Source of the DNA: an uncultured Spirochaetales bacterium
GTDB taxonomy: Bacteria; Spirochaetota; Spirochaetia; DTKZ01
Length of the DNA: 47,810 bases
Assembly (NCBI GenBank): GCA_937991975.1
Contig: CALKLC010000080.1
Coordinates: 1 to 47,810, forward strand
Reading direction: 5' to 3'
Positions 34,282 through 42,481 of the stretch are shown piece by piece; position 1 is the stretch's first letter; every line of letters starts with the position of its first letter. The position numbers and the translations under genes are program-made. Below the pieces are notes generated by a model that did not search any database, was not told the origin of the DNA, and saw nothing but the letters and a program-made list of their open reading frames with translations.

Positions 34282-36213
34282 CTACCCCGCCACAATTTTG
34301 GCACCACTTTTGAACGCCTCCACGTGGCGGAAACGAAGCAGAAGATCCACAAACCGGGGGTCTGTTTCAAGCGGCACAGGATTAGACTTATACAGAGGTA
34401 CACCACCCCCTGATCCCTCGAGCAATCTGGCATTTGCCTTTGCTGTACCAGGCAGGAATATGTCCGACCGGTCTACTTCCAGTGGTATACCGTCGATCCG
34501 GTCTTTCTTTGATCCCGCTAAACCCATCGGCCTATCCTTGATGAGATCTGGCGTTAGGATAAAGGGAGCCGGGCCTGGGTTCCCCATCCTCTCATTTTCA
34601 GAGACACCCACCATGGGAAACCAGTACAGGTGGCTTCGGCATCTGCAATCGGTAGAGCCGAACCCTTCCACCGGCACCCCTCCGATCTCCGCTAATTCCC
34701 GAGCCAGCTCGCACTCCAGGTTCTGGTAGGAAGCGATGGGATACCCTTTTGCGTACGTGGCGGCCTCCGCCAAATAATCGATATGCCAGTGCAGCTTCTT
34801 TCGTTGCACCCTGCTGGAGAGATTCCCCTTTGAGAGATTCCCCTTCAAGAGATTCCCCCCGATACGCAGATGGCGGGCGATTCTCGCTTTGAGCCCTCTC
34901 CGGGCAGAACCCGCGTACACGTACCATCCCGGTGGAAAGTCTATCCATCCCAGTGCGCCCACCTCAAGGGCAGCACCAGCTGGAAGAAAGAGGGACACAA
35001 GGTAACTCCCCCTGTCCTGCTCTGCCAGCCCCCCATGTGACAGTTCTACGGGAAAGTCCGTGCCGGCCACCCAGGCCTGCCCTTCCGAATCGGCCGCAAT
35101 CTCGGCCGTATGGATCTGTATCCAGGGTGCTACCGTCGACAGAGTTACTGCAAACTCCGGATCGGTATGCAGGTTGGGGATGAACCTCTTTACTGGACCA
35201 TGGGTCAGGACAAATACCACATGAGCCCCATACCCTGCTTTAGCAACTTCAGCCAGTTCCCGAAGGTGCCGTACTGCCCGACTACTGGGCGCGTCAGGGA
35301 ACATAGCCACTCCATGCGCAACAAGAGTACATCCCTTTACTTCAAGAAAATGACCCTTTCCTCCAGCATCTTCAATAAAAAAATCGAACTGGGAATTCCC
35401 CCACCGGACTTCCCGCTGGATTTTGCGGGCGCCTGGGAACAAACGGGGAAGGATCAGGGCTTCCGTAAGGCGGTTCAACCGGGAGGAGTATAGGGGCACC
35501 ACCCTGGTATTCGCATACTTTTTTTCCGGCGGATTCTTGAACGACGGATCCTTTAAATCAACCCCTGCTGAAGAGTAAACTGCTACGAGAGTCCACTCTG
35601 TTTTGCGGGAGGTACGGGAATGGAGCGCGTAACCTTCCCTGAATGGAACAACGAATCTTTCATTCTCGGGTTTTTGCGGTTCTTCCTGCACCTTCTCCGC
35701 TTCAAGAACGGCATCAGAATCTGCCCTCTTTCTGCGTTCGAGGATCACACGGGTTCCGGGGAATAGAAGTTCCATCAACCTTCCAGGATTAGGGCAATGG
35801 GCGGAATACGGATTTTCTATTTGCATTCTGTCGGTACTGGTATTCCCCGACGCATCCCCAGCTTGCCCAATGGGGGCAGACGCAGCAGGTTTGATATTCC
35901 TTTTCACCCCCATCACCTCGCCTGCCGGGCTGGTAAAGGCCGCCCCTTCATCTTTCGAAGGCGGAATTCTATTTCCAGACAAGCCAGATTCGGTGCATCC
36001 GAACCCGCTATCGCTCGAATGCGGTGCTCCTACCCCTGCTATCTTGGAGACCGCACTTACCCTAGACATGGATCCTGGGGGACAGTCTGTCACCTCCACT
36101 CGAAAGCGGTTCGGTCTACGGAAGAAAAAAGCTTCCCGATCATTTTTGAACAGGGGGAACCCCGGAACAGTCACTCTGGTGGGACCAGTCCCATCTGTTT
36201 GTGGATCTGGCAT
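34282..36213 (-). CDS. sfsA: SfsA DNA-binding/nuclease domain fused to a DUF123 (GIY-YIG-like) domain
   Basis: Residues 14 to about 375 are SfsA: PLFKNDREAFFFRRPNRFRVEV, AHCPNPGRL (138-146), NRLTEAL, then the PD-(D/E)XK-like core with Asp near 277 and LEVKGCTLV (290-298). SfsA binds DNA. Two inserts interrupt it: about 44-135, Ser/Gly/Ala-rich, and about 165-200. Residues 400-533 are a DUF123 domain: GWYVYAGSARRGLKARIARHLR, HWHIDYL and GFGSTDCRCRSHL, of the GIY-YIG nuclease superfamily. A 15-bp triple repeat adds GNLLKGNLSKGNL inside it. The last 110 residues are unassigned and the final AFKSGAKIVAG is encoded by the dispersed 22-bp repeat. Confidence 0.85.
   Translation of the reverse strand: MPDPQTDGTGPTRVTVPGFPLFKNDREAFFFRRPNRFRVEVTDCPPGSMSRVSAVSKIAGVGAPHSSDSGFGCTESGLSGNRIPPSKDEGAAFTSPAGEVMGVKRNIKPAASAPIGQAGDASGNTSTDRMQIENPYSAHCPNPGRLMELLFPGTRVILERRKRADSDAVLEAEKVQEEPQKPENERFVVPFREGYALHSRTSRKTEWTLVAVYSSAGVDLKDPSFKNPPEKKYANTRVVPLYSSRLNRLTEALILPRLFPGARKIQREVRWGNSQFDFFIEDAGGKGHFLEVKGCTLVAHGVAMFPDAPSSRAVRHLRELAEVAKAGYGAHVVFVLTHGPVKRFIPNLHTDPEFAVTLSTVAPWIQIHTAEIAADSEGQAWVAGTDFPVELSHGGLAEQDRGSYLVSLFLPAGAALEVGALGWIDFPPGWYVYAGSARRGLKARIARHLRIGGNLLKGNLSKGNLSSRVQRKKLHWHIDYLAEAATYAKGYPIASYQNLECELARELAEIGGVPVEGFGSTDCRCRSHLYWFPMVGVSENERMGNPGPAPFILTPDLIKDRPMGLAGSKKDRIDGIPLEVDRSDIFLPGTAKANARLLEGSGGGVPLYKSNPVPLETDPRFVDLLLRFRHVEAFKSGAKIVAG
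34287..34308 (+). repeat. Dispersed 22-bp repeat, copy 4 (right-end orientation)
   Basis: A perfect match to the consensus GCCACAATTTTGGCACCACT preceded by CC. It lies inside the 3' end of the SfsA-fusion gene and supplies its last codons. Confidence 0.9.
34817..34861. repeat. 15-bp tandem repeat, three units, inside the SfsA-DUF123 gene
   Basis: GAGAGATTCCCCTTT, GAGAGATTCCCCTTC and AAGAGATTCCCCCCG in direct succession. In frame, the units encode repeated (K/R)GNL(L/S) in a loop of the DUF123 domain. Confidence 0.9.
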
Positions 36214-36331
36214 GGGAGAAAAGTACTGGAAACAAGCGGAAAAATAAAGGGTATCCTCCTATATCTAGCCCCAGATAGGGGGAGCCTATTCAAGTTCCTG
36301 AGCCCTCTCAGTTCAATCAAACAGCATCATA

Positions 36332-36475
36332 AGTGGTGCTAAAATTGTGGCAGTCACAGGCGCAGTTTCGAGATGCGCTTTATATTTGGAATTCCTTTTT
36401 GTATCGGGCCTTTCCGGGATGTACAACGTGGTAGGATCGTAAACTTTCAATCCCACCAACAGTTTTGGCACCACT
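36332..36475. mobile_element. Short element B bounded by inverted 22-bp repeats
   Basis: Copy 5 (36332-36353, minus orientation, one change) and copy 6 (36454-36475, plus, a few changes) bound 144 bp with no open frame. The core is unrelated to elements A and C. No flanking direct repeat was found. Confidence 0.55.
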
Positions 36476-36856
36476 TCCTACGTTAGTATTACGCTCATAG
36501 CGCGTGCACCTCCATATTCCCCTTTGAAGACTGGCACTCAACCACTTGCGATTGCTTAAAGAGTGAATGAAGATGTAGAGAAGGGTGGGAAAAAACGCGA
36601 AAAAAGTATATAAAGGACTACAGGAGCGGTCTTAGTCCGCGGACCAATGAGCATGGAAAGTTGTAGGTGCACTGGCCTGCTTACAATTGATATTTGTCTA
36701 TACACCCTTTATGCACCTATGGTTCGGTTCAGCCCCTCTGGAAATTCGCCACTGGCTGATGCCTATAAGTATAGGGGTAATAGTATTCTTTCTTGTTGAA
36801 GCCGAAAAAGTTGTTACCCAGAGAATGTTCCATTCATGAATACCTGAGGGTCCCTT
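36476..36856. other. Long intergenic stretch downstream of the ugp operon
   Basis: About 380 bases without a gene. Contains a perfect palindrome CCTATAAGTATAGG near 36762-36775, an inverted pair TAGGTGCA / TGCACCTA near 36664 and 36712, and an imperfect dyad with GGTC and GGACC near 36627-36645. No ncRNA family was recognised. Confidence 0.4.
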
Positions 36857-37702
36857 CTATTTCTCTGTTTCGGTCATTCCTTTTACAAACTGTTTTTGCA
36901 TGGAGATTACTACCAGTACGGGGGGTAACATGGCTAAGATGGTAGTTGCCATAATGATGTGCCATTCGGCCTGCTGATCTCCAACGGCAAGCATGCGGCT
37001 TATTCCTATAAGGAGAGTATAGTACTTTTCTTCTGTGGTAATCAGTAAGGGCCAGAGGTACTGATTCCATCCGTAAAGGAATTGAATTACGAACATGGCC
37101 GCAATAAAAGTTCTTGTCATAGGCACAAGAATCTGTATTAAAAATCGCATTGGGCTTGAACCATCCATTTGAGCGGCTTCCACAATTTCTCTCGGGATAC
37201 TTTTGAAGAACTGACGAAACAAAAACACACCTGTTGCGGATACCATCATGGGAAGGATCAACCCTGCATAAGAGTTTAACATCCCTAAATCGGAAATAAC
37301 CTTATAGGAAGGCATAATCCGTACTTCGATAGGAAGCATGATCGTTATGAATACGGACCAGAAAAAGAAGTTTTGACCGGGAAACCGGAAAAATACTATG
37401 GCAAAGGCGGCGATTAAAGAGATAACAATTTTCCCCATACTAATTCCCATGGCCATGATAAAACTATTTTTTAACATGACTCCTGCTACACTACCCAGGT
37501 TTTTAGAACCTTCATACATTGCCTGCAGATAGTTGGATAAAAAAAACGATCCGGGTCGAACAGGCATAGGTGCCTGGGTAATGGAGGGAAGATCGAGGGT
37601 GGAGGCTACAAAAGCCACATAGACGGGAAACATTACAAGAACTACGCCCAGTATCAGTACCAAATGCCTGATAAAGGTCCTTGCAGGATTGTGCTCAATC
37701 AT
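36857..37702 (-). CDS. ugpE: sn-Glycerol-3-phosphate-type ABC permease UgpE
   Basis: The second inner-membrane permease of a UgpBAE transporter. 281 residues with six hydrophobic helices. It aligns by eye along its length with E. coli UgpE: MIEHNPARTFIRHLVLILG, SAFAIVFFRFPGQNFFFW, TIMLPIEVRIMPSYKVI and the EAA loop EIVEAAQMDGSSPMRFL with the conserved Gly region. It starts 12 bases after ugpA with GGGGGAGG in front. No ATPase gene (ugpC) or phosphodiesterase (ugpQ) follows; the transcript ends in non-coding DNA. Confidence 0.9.
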   Translation of the reverse strand: MIEHNPARTFIRHLVLILGVVLVMFPVYVAFVASTLDLPSITQAPMPVRPGSFFLSNYLQAMYEGSKNLGSVAGVMLKNSFIMAMGISMGKIVISLIAAFAIVFFRFPGQNFFFWSVFITIMLPIEVRIMPSYKVISDLGMLNSYAGLILPMMVSATGVFLFRQFFKSIPREIVEAAQMDGSSPMRFLIQILVPMTRTFIAAMFVIQFLYGWNQYLWPLLITTEEKYYTLLIGISRMLAVGDQQAEWHIIMATTILAMLPPVLVVISMQKQFVKGMTETEK

Positions 37703-37714
37703 TCAGTCCTCCCC

Positions 37715-38599
37715 CTAGTACTCCACCCGGCGTTCCACAAAACGAAACTGTAGCATGGTAAGAACAATCACGATACACATAAGTATCACTGATTGGGCTG
37801 CAGATGAGCCTAAATTTAAGCCTAAATATCCATCTTTATACACTTTGTACACCAGAATATTCGTAGCCTGGCCAGGCCCTCCTTGAGTAATTTGATGGAT
37901 GATTCCAAAAGTCTCAAAAAAAGAATAGATACTATTCATCACAATAAGATAAAAGGTTGTTGGAGAGAGGAGGGGGAAAATCACCTGCCAGAACCTTCGG
38001 GTCGGACCTGCTCCATCAATAGCAGCAGCCTCTACCAGCGTCATGGGAATATTTTGCAGTCCCGCAATAAAAAAAAGAAAATTGTAGGAAATTTGTTTCC
38101 AGGAAGCGGAAATTACCACCAAGATAAAGGCTTGCGTGGGGTTAAGAAGATAGTTCCAGTTAATCCCCATTTGTCGTAACAACCAGGAAATGATCCCCAC
38201 AGTAGGATTAAATAGGAACATCCAGAGTACACCTGCTACGACGGGGGCTACGGCATAAGGCCAGATTATCATTGTTTTGTAGAACAGCTCTCCGCGTTTC
38301 ACATGAGAAGCGCTCATGGCGAAGAAGAGGGAAAGGATTAAGGCAGTACCAGCTACAAAAAAACTAAATTGAAAACTTACCAAAATAGAATTCAGGTATT
38401 CAGGGTTCTTAAACAGATTGGTAAAATTTTCAAACCACACAAACTCCTGGGACAGTCCAAAAGGATCTTGCATGAACAACGACTGTACCAGAGCCTGCCC
38501 TGCAGGCCAAAAGAAAAATACCACTATAATAATCATCTGTGGTAAAAGGAGAATATATGGAAGAACAATCCCAGGGAAAACAGCCTTCTGTGTTTGCAT
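37715..38599 (-). CDS. ugpA: sn-Glycerol-3-phosphate-type ABC permease UgpA
   Basis: The first inner-membrane permease of the same transporter. 294 residues; the start, MQTQKAVFPGIVLPYILLLPQ, and QSLFMQDPFGLSQEFVWFENF match the UgpA N-terminus; the EAA loop is ALVEAAAIDGAGPTRRFWQV in pieces. Six helices are visible. ATG 38599 follows GGGGGTG. A strong hairpin separates it from ugpB upstream, so the permeases are likely made at a lower level than the binding protein. Confidence 0.9.
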   Translation of the reverse strand: MQTQKAVFPGIVLPYILLLPQMIIIVVFFFWPAGQALVQSLFMQDPFGLSQEFVWFENFTNLFKNPEYLNSILVSFQFSFFVAGTALILSLFFAMSASHVKRGELFYKTMIIWPYAVAPVVAGVLWMFLFNPTVGIISWLLRQMGINWNYLLNPTQAFILVVISASWKQISYNFLFFIAGLQNIPMTLVEAAAIDGAGPTRRFWQVIFPLLSPTTFYLIVMNSIYSFFETFGIIHQITQGGPGQATNILVYKVYKDGYLGLNLGSSAAQSVILMCIVIVLTMLQFRFVERRVEY

Positions 38600-38622
38600 A
38601 CTTACACCCCCAAGGGAAAAAA

Positions 38623-38652
38623 GAAGCGCACGCTTCTACCCGCGTGCGCTTC
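38623..38652 (-). terminator. Intercistronic terminator/attenuator between ugpB and ugpA
   Basis: A perfect 11-bp stem, GAAGCGCACGC (38623-38633) and GCGTGCGCTTC (38642-38652), with an eight-base loop. Read on the minus strand it is followed by six Ts, so it is a full intrinsic terminator just after ugpB. Partial read-through would set the binding-protein to permease ratio. Confidence 0.85.
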
Positions 38653-38676
38653 CTTGTAAGTTTCGTGAAGCATAGG

Positions 38677-39981
38677 TTAACGGTTCACTCGTTCGAACTG
38701 GCGAAGAAGTTCGTTTCCTTTTCGCACCGCCGCATCAAGACCTTGTTTCGCTGTTACTTTGCCGGCAAGTATGTCCTCGAACGTTTCGTCTAAAAGTTCC
38801 CTTACCTGAGGCATGTACCCAAATCGTATCCCTTTCGAGTTAGATGTGGGAGTCTTAAGGTTGATTTGTAGAACGGAAATGTCTGTACCTGGATTCTTTT
38901 CATAGAACCCCTGTCTTTTGGTCACATCATACGCGGCTTTCGTAATGGGTAAATAACCGGTTAACTGGTGCCAGTTAGCCTGTACGTCGGGTTTGGAAAG
39001 ATAACTAAAAAATCGGGCGACTCCTCGATACTCTTCTGATTTGCGACCCTCCATCACCCAAAGACTCGCTCCTCCAATAATTGTGTTTTGAGGGGCTCCC
39101 GGTACATCAGGCCAATAAGGAAGCATGGATACACCAAACTCGAACTTGCATGTACTTTTGAACCCCGCGTACCCCGCAGAGGATTCGGTGTACATGGCTA
39201 CTTCTTCGCTGGAGAACAGTACGTTTCCTTTGTTGGTTCTTCCTCCATATCGGAAAATATTTTCTTTCTGCCAATCAGATAGTTGCTGAATGTGCCGTAC
39301 CTGCAGGGGACCATTGAAAGTGAACTCGGTTCCTAACCCTCCAAACCCGTTTTCTAAGGTCCCAAAAGGAACATTATGCCAGGCGCTAAAGTTTTCCAGA
39401 TGAATCCAGCTCATCCAGGCAGTGGAAAATCCCGCTTTGTATCCCGCTTGAACCAACTTGCGAGCATACTCCGCTACTTCTGGCCAGGTCTTGGGTGGTT
39501 TGTTGGGATCTAAACCCGCTTTTTTAAATGCTTCTTTATTGAAGTATAGAACAGGCGTGGAGCTATTGAAGGGCAGAGAAAGCATCCGGCCGTCTGGCGT
39601 AGTGTAATATCCTGTTACAGCGGGCAGGTACACGGATGGGTCAAAGGGTTCTCGTGTCTCTGTCATCAACTGGTATACAGGTTTTATAGCCCCCCTGGCG
39701 GCCATCATAGTAGCTGTTCCGACTTCGTATACTTGCAGTATGTGGGGAGCCTTCCCAGCCCTGAAAGCCGCAATGCCGGCCGTCATAGTATCGTAATAAC
39801 TTCCTTTATAGATAGCATTCACTTTATACTCTGACTGGCTTTTATTAAAATTCTCACAGATGGATGCAACGATCTCTCCCAGTCTTCCTCCATGGGCATG
39901 CCAGAACTCAATTTCTATGGGTGCTGAGAATACGATCATTGTGACGAAAAAAAAGACAAGACATACAAGATTTCGTTTCAT
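38677..39981 (-). CDS. ugpB: sn-Glycerol-3-phosphate-type ABC substrate-binding protein UgpB
   Basis: The periplasmic binding protein for sn-glycerol-3-phosphate or glycerophosphodiesters. 434 residues with a signal peptide (LVCLVFFFVTMIVFSAPIEIEF). It is strikingly like E. coli UgpB: FWHAHGGRLGEIV, AGIAAFRAGKAPHILQVYEVGTATMMAA in overlapping pieces, LSLPFNSSTPVLYFNKEAFKKAGLDP, PQNTIIGGASLWVM, HQLTGYLPITKAAYD and GNELLRQFE. GGAGG stands before ATG 39981. The gene is preceded by its own promoter and followed by a strong hairpin. Phosphate or carbon-source scavenging is the likely role. Confidence 0.93.
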   Translation of the reverse strand: MKRNLVCLVFFFVTMIVFSAPIEIEFWHAHGGRLGEIVASICENFNKSQSEYKVNAIYKGSYYDTMTAGIAAFRAGKAPHILQVYEVGTATMMAARGAIKPVYQLMTETREPFDPSVYLPAVTGYYTTPDGRMLSLPFNSSTPVLYFNKEAFKKAGLDPNKPPKTWPEVAEYARKLVQAGYKAGFSTAWMSWIHLENFSAWHNVPFGTLENGFGGLGTEFTFNGPLQVRHIQQLSDWQKENIFRYGGRTNKGNVLFSSEEVAMYTESSAGYAGFKSTCKFEFGVSMLPYWPDVPGAPQNTIIGGASLWVMEGRKSEEYRGVARFFSYLSKPDVQANWHQLTGYLPITKAAYDVTKRQGFYEKNPGTDISVLQINLKTPTSNSKGIRFGYMPQVRELLDETFEDILAGKVTAKQGLDAAVRKGNELLRQFERVNR

Positions 39982-40013
39982 ATAGACCTCCTAAATAGTA
40001 CTGTATACACAAA

Positions 40014-40042
40014 ATATTAAAATATTATAAAGTTATTTTCAA
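40014..40042 (-). promoter_or_regulatory. ugpB promoter
   Basis: TTGAAA (40037-40042), 17 bases, TAATAT (40014-40019) on the minus strand. GTATAC with flanking dyad symmetry lies in the leader near 40003-40008. Confidence 0.5.
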
Positions 40043-40070
40043 CAATTATATATGATCCACAAAATTCCGG

Positions 40071-40108
40071 GTGCAGGTCCCTCGTAAGCACAGAGGGAAA
40101 ACCTGTGC
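40071..40108 (+). promoter_or_regulatory. Alternative RNA hairpins upstream of the PflX-like gene
   Basis: Two mutually exclusive folds are possible: CAGGT-CCCTC (40074-40083) with GAGGG (40093-40097) and ACCTG (40101-40105); or GCACAG (40088-40093) with CTGTGC (40103-40108). It lies 170 bases before the radical-SAM gene and upstream of the divergent ugpB promoter, so if transcribed it belongs to the plus-strand leader. No known riboswitch was recognised. Confidence 0.35.
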
Positions 40109-40280
40109 TATTTTAAAAAGGGCTTGAGTATAGGGTTTGCGCTGCTGTACATTACCACCATAGTTATTGAACACGGCTCATGCGTATACCAATCTTGAAA
40201 TTTCCAGGTATCATGGTAAACTATTATAGAACTTAGATCAGCACGCCTAACCAGAACCAGCAAGGAGGTGCACGGGCTTT

Positions 40281-41357
40281 ATGACCCGGCGAAAGTTTTT
40301 ACGACTCCTTCTGTATGGGGGCGGTTCTCTGGTACTGACTAGCTGTGCGAGGCGCCTAGAAAAAGCAGTTACCCAACCTATTTCCGCTCCTACTAAAAGG
40401 GTACGTAATTGGACCCCTGCCTACGCCATACTGGAGGAGCAAGGGAAATTAAAAGAGAAAGTAGAACAGGCTTACTCTATTCTTGAACAATGCCGTCTCT
40501 GCCCTAGAGCCTGTGGTGTAAATCGTTTAGCAGGAGGTAGAGGATACTGCAGAGCACCGGGAAAGACAGTAGCAGTGTACAGCGCACATCCACATTTTGG
40601 AGAAGAACTGCCATTGGTGGGAACGTTTGGTTCGGGAACCATCTTTTTTTCCCACTGCAACCTTCGGTGTGTGTTCTGCCAAAACTGGCCTATCGCACAT
40701 GAAGGATTAGGGAATGAAGTGGAAGATGAAGAACTAGCGGCTATGATGCTATACCTTCAACGGATCGGTTGCCATAACATTAACCTCGTTACCCCAACCC
40801 ACGTCATGCCACACATAGTCCAGGCCACCCGTTTAGCTTTGCACAAAGGCTTGAAAATCCCCCTGGTATACAACACCGGCGGTTATGACAGCCTCGAAGC
40901 GGTTACACTACTGGAAGGTATTGTAGATATCTATTTGCCTGATCTGAAGTTTATGGATGGAGCGCAATCCCGAATTTATACCGGTGGAGCTGCCGATTAT
41001 CCCGCTGTAGCAAAACAGGCTATTAAAGAGATGTACCGTCAGGTCGGAGATTTGGTAGTAAATGAAGAAGGGGTGGCCTTGCGAGGTTTAATGATCCGAC
41101 ACCTGGTTATGCCGAACCGGATAGCGGGAACACGCGAGTTCGTCCACTGGGTAGTAAAGGAGCTTTCCCCCACTGTATATGTGAATATCATGGCGCAATA
41201 CAGAGTAGAACATCGAGCGTTCGAATATCCTAAGATTGCCCGGGCTATTACGGTTGAAGAGTTTGTGGAGGCTATGGAATGGGCAAAGGATGCCGGGCTA
41301 ACAAACTTAGACGAACGTTCCCGAGCCCTGTACCAGATATATCGAGGACGGGGCTAA
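40281..41357 (+). CDS. PflX-like radical-SAM protein with twin-arginine lipoprotein signal
   Basis: A radical-SAM enzyme of the PflX / COG1313 group, function unknown. The N-terminus is a Tat signal (TRRKFLRLLLYGGG) with a lipobox-like TSC near residue 20. A Cys motif C..C...C (CRLCPRAC) with a fourth Cys (RGYCRA) precedes the SAM cluster motif HCNLRCVFCQN near residue 129-139, the CxxxCxxC that binds 4Fe-4S. 358 residues. GGAGGTG lies nine bases before ATG 40281. Its stop overlaps that of the convergent AmrS-like gene by four bases. Export of an enzyme that needs SAM and reductant is odd; it may stay anchored on the membrane or be exported folded. Confidence 0.85.
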   Translation: MTRRKFLRLLLYGGGSLVLTSCARRLEKAVTQPISAPTKRVRNWTPAYAILEEQGKLKEKVEQAYSILEQCRLCPRACGVNRLAGGRGYCRAPGKTVAVYSAHPHFGEELPLVGTFGSGTIFFSHCNLRCVFCQNWPIAHEGLGNEVEDEELAAMMLYLQRIGCHNINLVTPTHVMPHIVQATRLALHKGLKIPLVYNTGGYDSLEAVTLLEGIVDIYLPDLKFMDGAQSRIYTGGAADYPAVAKQAIKEMYRQVGDLVVNEEGVALRGLMIRHLVMPNRIAGTREFVHWVVKELSPTVYVNIMAQYRVEHRAFEYPKIARAITVEEFVEAMEWAKDAGLTNLDERSRALYQIYRGRG

Positions 41358-42481
41358 ATGTTCCATTTCCCCGGTAGGGGGTGATTGCAAAAGGTACAGC
41401 GCCCTTTGGTAAGGTTAACTTGATTGACGAAAAATCCTACCCTCCGAACCACGATATTTTTGCAGTTAGGGCAATAAGTACTCTCTGCCCTGTGTCCGGT
41501 TACCCTGGATAGATACACGTATTGTAGACCGACATTCTGAGCTAAAGAGTAAGCCCGTTCTAGGATGGCAACAGGGGTAGGGGGAAGATTGACTAGTTTA
41601 TACAAGGGGTAAAAACGGGCAAAGTGAATGGGGATGGTTGGGCCTATATGCTCTTTGATCCAGCTAACCAAACGCTGAAGAGAAGCTATGTCGTCATTCA
41701 GTGTAGGAATAACCAGGTGGGTAATCTCCACATGGATGCCCGCCTGTACTAACAGCTGGATGTTGTGTAATATCGGCTCCAGCTCCCCTTTGCAGTAAGT
41801 ACGGTAAAACTCGGGATTAATACTTTTTAAATCGATATTTGCTCCGTCCAGGTAGGGGAGGAATTCTCTTAGGGCAGCGGAAGAGATGTAGGCGCTGGTA
41901 TGGAGAAGGTTTAAAAGGTTTGCCTTCCGAGCCTGGATAGCCGTGTCCAGGGCGTATTCAAAAAAGGCCGTGGGTTCTCCAAAAGCATAGCTAATAGCCT
42001 GGGCTTTAGATGCCAGAGCAAATTGCACAACTTCCGCGGGAGGTAAGGAGTACGCATGAATTTCTTCTGGGCGAACTAACGCCATGTCCCACACCTCACA
42101 GAACATGCATTCCAGAGGACACCCCGCTGCAGCAATGGATACGGTTCTGCTTCCCGGCACTATATGGTAGAAGGGGACCCGTTCCACCGGATCGATTTGG
42201 ACAAGGCTGGGAGTCCCGTAAGTAAGGGTTACTCCCTTCCCCCTTCGGTTTTCCCGGACCCTGCAAATTCCCCGCTGTCCACTGGATAGAGTACAAGCTT
42301 TAGGGCACAGCGTACAGGTAAGAGTGTTTCTTGCAGAGGGCTGAAACCAGGGGGAAGGACGAATTCCAAGCAGCCCCTTTTGGGCTGTCTGTGCATGACT
42401 GACAGCGGGAGGCATCAGGGATAATAAACCTATCCCACACGTCAGGGTACCGCAGGTTTTAAGGAATTCCCGTCTATCCAT
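41354..42481 (-). CDS. amrS: AmmeMemoRadiSam-type radical-SAM protein with twin-arginine signal
   Basis: A radical-SAM enzyme of the AmmeMemoRadiSam (AmrS) group; its AMMECR1 and Memo partners are not in the window. It starts with a canonical Tat signal (DRREFLKT, a hydrophobic run, then AVSHAQ). Cys pairs CTLCPKACTL and RGICRV precede the radical-SAM motif GCPLECMFCEVW (CxxxCxxC). C-terminal Cys pairs YCPNC and CTFCNHP probably bind zinc or iron. 375 residues. It overlaps the stop of the upstream membrane spermidine-synthase-like gene by eight bases, so the two are co-translated. A second Tat-tagged radical-SAM gene is convergent to it. Confidence 0.87.
   Translation of the reverse strand: MDRREFLKTCGTLTCGIGLLSLMPPAVSHAQTAQKGLLGIRPSPWFQPSARNTLTCTLCPKACTLSSGQRGICRVRENRRGKGVTLTYGTPSLVQIDPVERVPFYHIVPGSRTVSIAAAGCPLECMFCEVWDMALVRPEEIHAYSLPPAEVVQFALASKAQAISYAFGEPTAFFEYALDTAIQARKANLLNLLHTSAYISSAALREFLPYLDGANIDLKSINPEFYRTYCKGELEPILHNIQLLVQAGIHVEITHLVIPTLNDDIASLQRLVSWIKEHIGPTIPIHFARFYPLYKLVNLPPTPVAILERAYSLAQNVGLQYVYLSRVTGHRAESTYCPNCKNIVVRRVGFFVNQVNLTKGRCTFCNHPLPGKWNI

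Noticed and set aside
34817-34861. A CRISPR-like array.
   Set aside because: Three adjacent 15-bp units without spacers, in frame inside a gene. The 22-bp dispersed repeats are kilobases apart. No CRISPR array is present.
36476-36856. A structured ncRNA such as tmRNA, SRP RNA or 6S RNA.
   Set aside because: Short palindromes are present, but no conserved core of these RNAs could be found.
40071-40108. A cobalamin riboswitch or group II intron end.
   Set aside because: The paired bases do not give the conserved core of either class, and no intron protein is near.
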